In this document: in pieces, positions 37,890-48,149 of the stretch
How the letters are laid out: every line of letters starts with the position of its first letter
Numbering within the stretch: the first letter of the stretch is position 1
Assembly (NCBI GenBank): GCA_029582155.1
Contig: CM055899.1
Coordinates: 69,461,719-69,525,718, forward strand
Length of the DNA stretch: 64,000 bases
Direction: 5' to 3'
DNA from: Panopea generosa
Lineage: Eukaryota; Mollusca; Bivalvia; Adapedonta; Hiatellidae
Notes under the pieces: generated by a model
Seen by the model: only the letters and a program-made list of their open reading frames with translations
Told to the model about the DNA's origin: nothing
The model's database searches: none
Position numbers and translations under genes: made by a program

Positions 37890-39957
37890 TGTATTATTAG
37901 CTGAACATCCTAAAGTTATGTTAAATAATTTAATGTCACATCAATGTGAAATTTACGTAAAAGAAATCGTAAACTTGTACAGAAAGTTTTTGTATGAACA
38001 CATTCCGAAATAAATGGTTAACGGTTTCTTTGCCTATAGCACAAAAATCACATAGTTCTGAATGAACTGATTTGAATCCAATTACTTTTTATTTGTTGCA
38101 ACTATTGTCATTTTATATTTATATTGAAAATTGCGTAGTTTAGTGGAAATAACTCATTTTAATGGTATACTATATATATGTTTGCAGCCAATAATTACAT
38201 CTTGAAATTCTTTTTACCAGTTTTGTAGTTGTGTGTTTATGTAGGTAGGTTCTTTATGAAGTTGATAATTGTATAACATTTTATTAACATGTTTAGACTG
38301 TTTTATTCTATCTAGAAGAGATTGTTACCCAATTTTGTTATTTGTTTGTTCGTTTTTTAGTTAAGCTTTAAAGTATTTTGGAATACAGGAATTTCAGTGA
38401 TAAATACTTGAGATAATCTGTTCTTGGTATATCATATAAGTATGAATATATATATATATATATTAAAGAGACAAATTGGTCTCCAATTCTCTAGATGTGA
38501 TGTATTTTTCCAGTTTTATTTTCTTTTTGCATTTCATTTAACTGACCGTGATTAAAAGAATAATTCAAAGAGTTGGTAAGAAAATGTTTTATATCATTTC
38601 AAAATATTTTATAAAATTCAGTTGTAATACCATCTGAACCAGGACTTTTACAATTTTTCATTTCTTTCAAGGCACATGCACATTCATATCCTGTTAAAGA
38701 ACCTTCACATTTTTGCTTTTCAATTTCATTCAAATTTGGCATGGATTGTTTAAAAAGTTAATATTAGAGTAGGTTGTATCCTTTTTAGTGTATTATTTTG
38801 TATAAAATAATTTCTGAGCATTTAAAATAGCATTTGTATTCAAAATACTTTGTCCATTTACATATAATCTAGATATGATTTTAGTTCCTGATCTTTTTTT
38901 TCAAGACTTGCAAAGTATTTTGGATTTTTTTTTATCATATTCAACTTTTTCTGACTTTGATCTTCAGATAATTTCGTTTTGTTTTGTTTCCTGTATATTG
39001 TTAAGCTCATTTTGCTTTTGATCCAATTCTTGTTTTAATTAATTTTCGCTATGATTACAATTGTTTCCAATTTTTTATTCAATTTGTTCAATGTCTGAAT
39101 ATAGTTGTTTTTCATTCCAGAGAACATTTGGGTTGCTTCATTATTTATTGTAGCTATCTCAGTAATGTTTTTTCGAATTAATTCTTGGTAATCTGTTTGT
39201 AATAAAAGACTATTGTTTGATTTAAAATATCCAGGTCCTCTAGGTTTACGTACTAGGTCTATAGAAACTGGAACAAATGAATGATCCGATTTATAAGTAG
39301 TTTTTATGCAACTAGATGTTATGCAATTTGAAAGGTTATTCGAAATAAGAAAATAATCAAATCGACAAAAGATCTGTGATGAAGTATTTGAATGCCATGT
39401 ATATTGACGCTTTGATGGATACTGCTGTCTCCAAATATCGGATAGAGAGTATGTGTCAGTTAAAGACGTTAAGTTACTTTTACATTTGTTATGAGTATTG
39501 GCACGACCATTCTTTTTATCTAACTCAACATATAGTATATTATAAAAAATCACCACCTATAATAAAATCGTGTTCTTCGTTTCTAATATGAAATTGTCTA
39601 ATTTTTTTATCACCGATGGATCATCGACATTTGAACTGTAAATAACTATTATTATGATATTTCTTTCGTCAACTCGTATGTGCACTGCTTGTTAACGGCC
39701 AACAACTATATCAGTTTACGAAAATAATTCAAAAGTGAAGTTTGGATTAATAAGAAGGATACATCCTCTTTATAACTGCTATTTCCACTTACATATATAT
39801 CACCACCCCATTCTTTTTCAGCTATCGACATGTTTAGGTGTTGCATGAGTTTCTTGTAAAAGACACATACTCAATGAATGAAATTTGATCCAAGTCAACA
39901 CTTGTTCCCTTTTTATTTTGTTCCCAATTCCTCAGACGTCCATTGAGCATAGTTTAA
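37890..39957 (-). mobile_element. LINE ORF2 remnant (AP endonuclease and partial RT), L1/Tx1-like, internally deleted
   Basis: From right to left on the minus strand: the start of an AP-type endonuclease near 39870-39600 (SFIEYVSF, WGGDIYVSG, then a frame-shifted GGDF), and the endonuclease C-terminal half in the open frame 39556-39035 (DTYSLSDIWRQQYPSKRQ, RFDYFLIS, YKSDHSFVPV). Then come a linker and the RT N-terminus near 38700-38550 (LKEMKNCKSPGSDGITTEFY), followed by RIGDQFVSL near 38480. The RT palm that should follow is missing; a short TA tract lies there (38447-38464). The text resumes near 38230 with the C-terminal domain (IIGCKHIYSIPLKMSY, SELCDFC...ETVNHLF). Many stops; clearly dead. 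Confidence 0.87.
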
Positions 39958-40369
39958 TAGTCATTTTTGTGTTTGATGAGAATATTCATGACAAGTAATG
40001 GGAAAGGGCAACATTTCAAGACTGGTATGTTCGCGTAGCATCTGGTGATACAGGAAAATAGAAGAGAAAAATAACAAACTTGGAACGAATATAGTAGAAA
40101 AATATATAACATCGTAATGTTGATGTAAAGACCTGGTGGGGGAGGGTCTGTAGGGACAGTGAAATCAGGAATTATAAAAAAAAATATCCTTCTAACATAA
40201 ACTGTTAACCATCTTATTTGTTTTGATAAACACTTATTTATACGTTTTTGATTAAGTACATATGTAATATTATTATCTAACATATTCATGTAACCTTAAG
40301 TATTTCACATTAATTATCATCATCAAGTAATTTATAATTTGTACTTAAGATGTCGATTAATTTTTTTTA
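39958..40369. other. AT-rich spacer
   Basis: The minus frame 39954-40289 is low-complexity and not recognised. The segment may include 5' remnants of the adjacent LINE. Confidence 0.45.
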
Positions 40370-41135
40370 ATATTTTATCTATTTACTTTTCATTTTTAGA
40401 TAAATATTCATTCTGTACTTATTGTGTGATGTTATGTATTTATATATATATGAACCAAATTATTTTACATTGATTAGCATCGTTCATTAATTTAGAAATT
40501 CCTTACAATGAATGATAACTTGTATAATATAACACATATTTATTTATCGTTTTTAAAATAATTATCTTATTACGTATGTGTTTGTTTTTTAAAAGTTTTT
40601 ATATTTAACTTATTCATGTAAATCAAACTATTGTACATTGATAATAATCGATAATATGTTCTGAAATCTTTACAGAGAAAACAATTGGTATAAAAAGCTA
40701 ACTTTAACAAAGATAGTATTACACATATCTATTTCACTTTTTTGAAAATAATTTTCTTATGACATATGTGTGTGGTATCTAACAGTTTTTATATTTAACA
40801 TAATACATGTAAACCAAATTATTTAACATTGGTAAGAATCGTTAATATGTTCTGGAAATCTTTACAGTGAAAATAATTTGTATAAAAGGCTTACTTTAAA
40901 ATTAATTATCTCATTACGTTTGTGTGTGGCATTTAACAGTTTTTTTATATTTAACATACACATGTAAACCAAACTATTTAACATTTGTAAGCCGCGTTAA
41001 TAAGAGATTCTTTGCAATGAAAACCATTTGTATAAAAAGCTTAATCAAGCATTTATAATATTACATATATCTCTTTTTAAATTACTAGTCTTATTACCTG
41101 TGTGTGTGGTATTTCACAGTACTTATTTCAACATG
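40370..41135. repeat. Degenerate AT-rich tandem repeat, about 4-5 units of 155-190 bp
   Basis: The anchors TGTAAACCAAATTATTTAAC and variants occur near 40452, 40617, 40807 and 40962, each followed by ACATT, GTAAG or GATAA, then a CG and TTAATA. A second anchor, GTGTGTGGTATTTAACAG, precedes three of them and recurs near 41100. Unit length varies because of indels, so the array is old. Confidence 0.75.
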
Positions 41136-41454
41136 TAATTGTTATAAATCATATTCTATATTGCCAAATGGTTTAAAAGTAACAATTACTACGTTGACGT
41201 CTTAAGCGGAATCACACGAGAAACATTCATGTTTTAGCAATACTACATTACTGTATACTATTTTATATATTCTCGTATATATTTATTTATCAAAGTTCAA
41301 AGTTCATAAGTTCATAGTTAACACGTACATCGGTTAACAAACATAGTATATATTGACAGAAGGTTTAATTATCAAAATAACTATGCTTACACCTTAAGTG
41401 CTACAACATGAGAAACTTTCTCAACTAAGCTTTACAACATAAATTTAAAATACC
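41136..41454. other. AT-rich spacer
   Basis: Nothing recognised. Confidence 0.45.
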
Positions 41455-41605
41455 CATCCGTGTGATATTCTCCGCTGCCTTTGGCGTCGGTAAGCACCAC
41501 ATATATCAGGCCAACAAAATCGAACAATGATCCCGTCCCTGGACCGTGTCTTGCGTCTTTTTGGGAGGCTTTCTATTACGAGACGATCATGGAGGTATGC
41601 GTATA
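41455..41605 (+). other. Small CpG-rich island in AT-rich DNA, function unknown
   Basis: About 150 bp with roughly half GC and about 11 CpG dinucleotides, against AT-rich CpG-poor surroundings. The plus strand carries two donor-like words, GGTAAGC near 41490 and GAGGTATGCG near 41592, the second right after an ATG. On the minus strand a 46-codon frame crosses it (including LIYVVLTDAKGSGEYH). It could be a promoter with a first exon, a coding exon, or a recent repeat insertion. I cannot decide. Confidence 0.35.
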
Positions 41606-42489
41606 TTTATAGTGTTATTTAAAAGGTTTTTTTTCCATATAGCGGTTTGAATGGTCGAATGGTGATTTAAAGAATTAAAGTTGTATTGGGAAACAAAAGC
41701 ACACGCGTAGAAGTTATTTATCAGGTTGATCTATGGCCATGAGAGATCGATCCAATGCTGAAATTCTTCGTAAGGATGCTGGGGTTTATTGCCCATAGCG
41801 TTTTAAAACCATCTTTCGTATCAGCAAAATAGTAAGTGCAAGTATGTGCAAGTAGGACGATAAGTGCAGAATGTACACTATGTATATGTCTATATCTGGC
41901 TAGCTAGCGAGTACTTAAGTTAAAATGGCGTAGAGTATTTAATGCAATACATTTTTTTAAAATGTAGGTATGGATGGTTGTGGTGGGTGAGGGAGGGGTG
42001 TGGCAGCTCAGGCATGTGCCAGAGTTTAAACAGGGCTTAGTGTTTTTTAATCTTGGGGTCAGTAACAAAGTTTAAATGGGTCAGAGTATTTGATTTAATA
42101 CAAAATGGTTTGGATCCGGCAGGTTGCCAAGTAGATATGAGACAATGTGGCTGACATAATTAAACAATGATACCCATCTGTGATCTGTTTATCAATCTGG
42201 ATACATTTGCATGTACAACAATTCATCTTAATACCCAATAACAGTTTTGGGCTCTAATGTGAATACGATACTGAACCCAAAGGTTGTAATGTTCTATATA
42301 ATTATTGATACACATTAATAAAAAAAATAGAGTCATCTTTCGATTGAAAATTAATAAAGATATAAGAATAAGTATCATAATACAATGTCTATATATACTT
42401 TATATAAAACTTGCACTTAAACTTAAACAAACGGTTATGAGCCCAATATCTCTTGACACCGATACTTGAAAATATGATAAAGTATGGTA
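41606..42489. other. Spacer, no gene seen
   Basis: Contains a GT-rich plus-strand stretch near 41970-42010. No coding evidence. Confidence 0.45.
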
Positions 42490-43010
42490 CAAAATGCCTC
42501 AAAGTATAAGCATACACCCTTGTGCCAAATTACATTCACAAACATGTAAGCATGCGCAGTAAATCACAACGTGCACCAAAACTTTAACGCAGAGTTTAAA
42601 GACAATGTATTACATTTTCAACTCTGCAATATGACCTTGACTTTTAAGTAAGGAGCTCAATATGTTTCATGCAACCTCACAGTGTAAGTATACATATAGG
42701 TTACATCCATATAACTGCTGGCAATGTACTCTTGTCAACTTCTTACACCAAAACTTTAACGCTGAACTTAAAGGCAAATGTGACCTCTTCACTCTGCAAT
42801 ATGACCTTGACTTCAAAGTTAGGAGCTCGATATGATACATACTGCCTCAAAGTATCAGCATGCGCATATATATGCAGAGTTCCATTTATGTAACTGCAAG
42901 CAATTCACACTTTTGAACAACTTGTATCAAAACTTTAACACAGGTGGGACGCAGACGACAACGCCGAAACGATTACAAAAACTCCCCTATCTTCGAATAG
43001 TCGAGTTTAT
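42490..43010. repeat. Tandem repeat with a unit of about 173 bp and GC-richer tail
   Basis: CCAAAACTTTAACGC and variants occur near 42576, 42747 and 42927. CTGCAATATGACCTTGACTT occurs near 42624 and 42797. CTCAAAGTATAAGCATAC and CTCAAAGTATCAGCATGC occur near 42498 and 42845. The last unit runs into GGGACGCAGACGACAACGCC and then CTTCGAATAGTCGAGTTT. Similar tails occur, as far as I remember, on a common bivalve interspersed repeat, so this may be the 3' part of a non-autonomous transposon. The two short open frames here are repeat artefacts. Confidence 0.8.
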
Positions 43011-44376
43011 AATTTCATTTACAAACAATTGAGATAAAAATTGATAAAAATTAGTTATTTTGCAAATATTTTTTCAATAGATAACATTTGATAAATGGTT
43101 TGGCAAACAATAAATTGTTTGAAATCCGATTGTTTGGCAAACTATTTGTCAGTCAACCAATTATTTGCCGTTTCGGTAATTTCCTAGATCTGTTAATAGA
43201 CGATATGGAATACAGAAAAGTTTATTAGATTTAATCTTACATAGCTCATCATCTTATACAATTTACAATACACAATAAACATAAACATATACATAAACTG
43301 TTACATGTGTAAACAATATCAATCTGTCACAAATTGTGTATTAGGCCATCTTAAATAGAGTGTTTGTCTGCTGCGCTCAGACCCAGTATTTTCATAGGGC
43401 TGAGTAGTTAACTATTTTTTTATTGGTTGCCAGATTATAATTTTACAGAGTCATTTTTAACAAAATTGACAGATACCATTATAAATAAAATTGGACGCTT
43501 TAAAGTCAATATAAAGGTTTGGGTAATGGCAAAACAAATTTTTAAGAACGTCCACAGACTTTGGAATCCTAGAGTTTAGTGGACAGTTTTACGTTAATAT
43601 TAATTTTACATTTTTCACAAACACGTGTACGGTAAAAAGAAACAGAAAATACAAACTCTATGATTATTTCCGATGAATTGTATATAAAATACCATGTACC
43701 GGTATATGTGTATCTAAACTTATATTATGTAAAAGTAAATTCATTGATAAACTCTGAACTGTCACCAAGGATATCCCAGAGTTTTCGAGCATTATCTGTT
43801 AAACATAAAAAGTCCACATGTCTGAAAATGGATAAAAAGTAGATAAAATTAGAAATAATGCAAAAAGGCAATGAAATGATGCCTGAATACATAATCATCA
43901 TCATATAAGACTATTTCTGCTATATTTTGTTTGTATACGATTTTACATAATTGCATCTTGCTATAAAGACTGGGATTAGCACCATTTTCAACGCATAAAA
44001 GGTTATATAGTAAATACAGTTTTAGTTTTATTTGATTTGACTCTTAATGTCCTCTTATGTGAAGAGCACATACAATAGAATAACAAATTACAATATATAT
44101 TTACTATAAATAAAGAAAGAAATAATGCATATGCCGCAAGGCAAAATGAATAACAATCTTACACAATATAATGCAATATATGTTATGAGCAAAAGAAATG
44201 CTATGCTAAAAAAATAAACTATAATTAATTAAACATATTAAATGTATTTAATGATGGCATGATAACCGAACAACCAATTTTGCCGAAACGAAACACAAGA
44301 TATAAGAAGGAAATCAGTTATACACGCAAAATATCAGTATTGATAAAAGTACACTTAGCTATACCGCATTTCGTAT
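43011..44376. other. AT-rich spacer
   Basis: A palindromic word, GTTTGGCAAAC, occurs twice near 43100-43142. No gene recognised. Confidence 0.45.
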
Positions 44377-44605
44377 TTAATCTGTTTTAGACCTAATTAG
44401 GTGCAGTGCGCGAACAATCTTTGCAAGACAATTATGTTTTTTTGTATCATTGGTGACATTAGGCCTTAAGCCATTTATCAGTGCAATTTTTTGCATCTTA
44501 GGATTAAGAACTACAAATGCGTTGAATGGCAAAGGACCAATTATCGTATAAATTGATTTCCAGAGATATTCTCTAAAATAAGATGTATAATTATACAAGT
44601 AGCAC
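44377..44605 (-). mobile_element. Probable LINE C-terminal fragment
   Basis: A 73-codon minus-strand frame reads like the last part of a non-LTR polyprotein after the zinc motif (YLWKSIYTIIGPLPFNAF, then KIALINGLRP, AKIVRALHLIRSK). The closing basic helix resembles the ends of the LINE at 8.2 kb and of the fragment at 60.6 kb. It has no RT residues, so identification is by general wording only. A SINE copy lies immediately to the right on the same strand. Confidence 0.4.
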
Positions 44606-44619
44606 CTGTTACATTTTAT

Positions 44620-44820
44620 ACAAATCTTTGTTAACGTGTCGCTGAAGAGACTGTATATGATATAATTAAAGACCTCAGAAACTAAGTAGAATAACCACTG
44701 TTTCGCAAGTTACTGGCAAATTTCGTATCAAGCTGGGCTCAAACCCACGACCTCAGCGATAAGAGGTAGGTGGTTTTTAAACAACAGTATCTTAGACGAC
44801 TCAGATACAGCGAACCCTGT
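44620..44820 (-). mobile_element. tRNA-derived SINE, minus strand, degenerate
   Basis: On the minus strand the head has an A-box-like CTGTATCTGAGTCGTCTAAG (about 44817-44798) and a B-box-like GTCGTGGGTTTGAGCCC (about 44752-44735). Downstream TTTGCCAGTAACTTGCGAAA, then GTGGTTATTCTAC and TTTCTGAGGTCTT match the SINE at 47.2 kb. The 3' end near 44625 has CACGTTAAC, like the ACGTTAAAC of molluscan SINE tails. It belongs to the same family as the 47.2-kb copy. Confidence 0.8.
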
Positions 44821-45309
44821 AAAGGTGAAGCACATAGATACCTATTTAGTTCAACAGATAAGCTTTAGAGTCATTGGGAATCATCCCATTATTTTGGTTT
44901 TAATTTGATGTCCAACAAAAAGAGTTGGGTACTTTTTTTAGTTCTTAGATTTATTAAAAGTTAATTAGACATAAATATTTTCTTTTATTCAATTCAGTTT
45001 ACAACTATTTTATTCTTATTTATGCTATACACATGGTTGCCTCTTACCACGAGTGCTCTAACCGTGCCTTTCTGACCTTTTTGGTTCACTTTTGAATCAA
45101 CTTTTACGTGTATTGTGTCATGTATACTCTTAGTAAGTATAGTACCAAATACTTTATTGGAAATAAGCCTTCGGAGTTTATGGGCTACCAAAGGTTATTT
45201 CACACCATTACGTATGTTAAATGTTACATTAGTTGAATACTTCGTTGAGATTTGACTAGTTAAAGTTACAATGTCAGTGGATAAACATGGCATACTTTAA
45301 TTAAGGAAA
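44821..45309. other. AT-rich spacer
   Basis: The 65-codon minus frame at 44994-45191 has no motif I can name. No gene called. Confidence 0.45.
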
Positions 45310-46320
45310 ACAAAAAAGTGTTTCATGGACTTGGATGACATTGACTCTGATGTAACACCCAGATACCCAGATACCAAGTCCTCCAACGAATACTCCGCTA
45401 ACATTACGTACAAGTTTAAGAATCGAACTGTCTAGATTAGAAAGTCAAGGGATAATCAAGATACAAGACAAACCTACATAATGGCTCTCGAACATGGTGC
45501 TTATAGAGAAGAAGGACAATAAATTAAGAATTTGTTAAAGAGATCTCAATAAGGCTATAAAATGAGAACATTTTAAACTGCAAACTGTTGAAGAAATCGC
45601 TAGTCAAATCCCATAAGTCAAGTATTTTTCAAAACTGGATGTTAATGCTATAGCTGCATGAAGACAGCCAGTTAATTACGACATCCACAACGCTATTAAG
45701 AAGATATTGTTTCAAATGTGTACCATTCTATATAAAAAGTGAACATAAATATTTCATAAAAAGTAAACATTTAGATAATCTCGAAGGGGTAGAAACGAAA
45801 CGGATATTGATATATTTTGATATGGTGCTAAACACAAAAAGAGCACAACGAAAAATTGAACCGAACACTCACTTGAGTGATGAAGGGATTAACCCCAGTG
45901 ATAATCATGCAATAGTTATATTAGAAATACTGGCACCGACAGATAAAAAAGGTGTTCAAAGATTGCCTGGAACATTCAATTACTTTTTTTCCGGATATGT
46001 CACAAATCACGGAAACAATGCATCAATTATTAAGAAATGATGTTGTATTTTAATGGTGAGATAATCAAGATAAAGCATTCAAGCGAATCAAACAAATACA
46101 GACAAGCAAACATGTATCAACGTGTAACGACCCAAACAAATTCATTACAATCAAATGTTACAGTAGGAAATAAGGTATGCGATGTGTATATTATAAGGGA
46201 TAAGGTCTCATCGGACAGATAGATTTACATGGAACTGATGTTAACTCAGGACAGTGAAAATAAACAGCGTGGTTACAGCAAGTTGTTTCAAACTGAATAA
46301 TTGATTACACAGAATTATTT
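45310..46320 (+). mobile_element. Ty3/Gypsy LTR-retrotransposon pol remnant
   Basis: In one plus frame, with several stops, 45475-45660 reads WLSNMVLIEKKDNKLRIC, RDLNKAIK, EHFKLQTVEEIASQIP and KYFSKLDVNA. This is the conserved N-terminal half of Ty3/Gypsy reverse transcriptase. The frame 45807-46040 gives the RT C-terminal connection wording (APTDKKGVQRLPGTFNYF). In another frame 46040-46230 resembles the start of the RNase H region (DNQDKAFKRIKQ, then DPNKFITI). The stretch holding the YxDD catalytic motif is absent between about 45725 and 45805. No LTRs were recognised. The copy is dead. Confidence 0.85.
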
Positions 46321-47149
46321 TTAATTTAAAGCAAAATTATAAATCTATATTAATAGAGGGACGAAATGACATTTTATTTAAACATTATTTTTTCCAAATA
46401 GAAGCAAAATCAAGTGTTCGCATATATATGGGGATACTTTAATTTTACATTTACATCGTATATATTAATATGATATGTATTTGAATAGCCCGGTTGGTTA
46501 TTGTTATCGTAAATGTTATTTTCTTATCCAAGTTCAAATTTCATGACAATTGCTTTGAAACTGTTTGAGAAAATACATTAAATGTATAGTGGCGGGTGGC
46601 TTAAATTGCTTAGATACATGTCAGGTGACGGGTTAGCTGTTACGTTCAGTATATATTCCAGTCAAGTGTTATTAATTTATTACACTTTAGCACTATTGAA
46701 GCAAATACTCGCATACAGTTTACATGTTACTTAGAGGAAAGAGTCAAATTGCGTTATAAAACTATAACATATATCACTTACATGTAGGAAAGAGAGATCT
46801 GCTAGAACCATGTTTAGCAACGAGTTGTTCCGTAAGAAATGTTAGAATATATCTCAAGCGGTCCATCAAATATAGATAATTGATTAAGTCACAGCGCACT
46901 ATGGGATAGATCAAATATCTTTATACAGGTCCTAGGATAGATAAATGATTTCTGATTATTTCCAATATGACATAACATAATAATAATATAAAAATAAATG
47001 TTGACATTTGTTTTGTGGGATTGATATGGAAGATGTATTATATCCTGAACATTGAAGCATCTCCGAGTACCTAAACTTAAGTATGCACAAATAACCCATA
47101 CATGGTACCGGGTAAGAATCGGATCTTTTTCGGTCCATTTAGAGGAGTA
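46321..47149. other. AT-rich spacer
   Basis: No gene recognised. Overlapping frames at 46956-47311 on both strands fall on the SINE and its flank. Confidence 0.5.
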
Positions 47150-47392
47150 TCAATATTTTTATGGGGTTTATCGCCAGTTTTATCACATTTCTGGTTATAT
47201 ATGGCATATCCAGTTTTATTGGTGGAGGAAGACCTCAGAAACATTTTAGGTAGACCCACCGTCCTTTTGCAAGTAACTGGCAAACTTTCTCACAAAAAGT
47301 TATTACAGTGAACGGGGCTGAAACCTAGACCTAAGCGGTGAGAGGTAAGTGATTTTGAGACGGCGTCTTCAACCACTCGGCTGCGGAAGACT
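47150..47392 (-). mobile_element. tRNA-Leu-like SINE, minus strand
   Basis: On the minus strand the head reads GCAGCCGAGTGGTTGAAGAC (about 47384-47365), very close to the A-box region of tRNA-Leu. Then comes AGGTCTAGGTTTCAGCCCC near 47332-47314 as a B box. The body contains TTTGCCAGTTACTTGCAAAA, GGACGGTGGGTCTACC and TGAGGTCTTCCTCCACCA, which matches the conserved central part of common molluscan SINEs as I remember them. The 3' part ends near TGGCGATAAACCCC. This is the best-preserved of the three SINEs in the window. Confidence 0.85.
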
Positions 47393-48149
47393 CTTTGTCG
47401 TATTTATAACTGTGGTTGAAATATCAACCCCTGTTTGATTCAAGGATACGAAACGAGTTGTGGCAAGAATATGACCACTATAGCTCATGCATGTCTAAAG
47501 AAGTGGCACACTGAGCCTTAAATTCAATAGAATACCAACGCTGCAGATATCAAGGTTCTTTGTTCATTCTGCATATTTTGTTTGTTTGTGTTTTATCCAA
47601 TTTGTTATTTTTTGTAGATGGAGAATGGATCAGGGATGGTATTTACCAACAATTATTAAGACTATTCATAGACTTAGACTAAAGAATGAAAATACCCTTA
47701 GATACTTTTTTTGGAAACTAAAATTTGCAAGCATGTAGGAACGCTAAATGCATAGTCAAATGAATTCACATCTTTTCTATCTGTTATGGTAAGCTAGATA
47801 TTTAAGATTGAAATTTTGAATTGAAAAGAAAATTCTCAAGAATGGTTGGTGAATACGACTCCTGGACTCTTTCTTTTTGCTGGTGTCATATGAAAAATGT
47901 CTGCTTCTACATCGTTAACCCTGAAGTCTATAGACATATGAGAAGTCAGTCATATCTTTATGTTATCGTTTTGTTTAAAGCCAGATAATGCAAACCATTT
48001 TGTGATGAAGACTATTTTGAGTTGTAAATTTCACTTTAAGTTGGCAATTATTACTCATTAACCGGGATCGTTAACATTCATGTAGGCGACTCCGTAGGCA
48101 GATATGTCTCAATATGCTTTATCAAGAAACTAATGGATTTATTTATTTC
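47393..48149. other. AT-rich spacer
   Basis: No coding sequence recognised. The part next to 48150 may be 3' untranslated sequence of the LINE that follows on the minus strand. Confidence 0.5.

Noticed and set aside
47314-47392. tRNA-Leu gene on the minus strand
   Set aside because: The head is tRNA-Leu-like, but the region continues into the SINE body shared with the copy at 44.7 kb.
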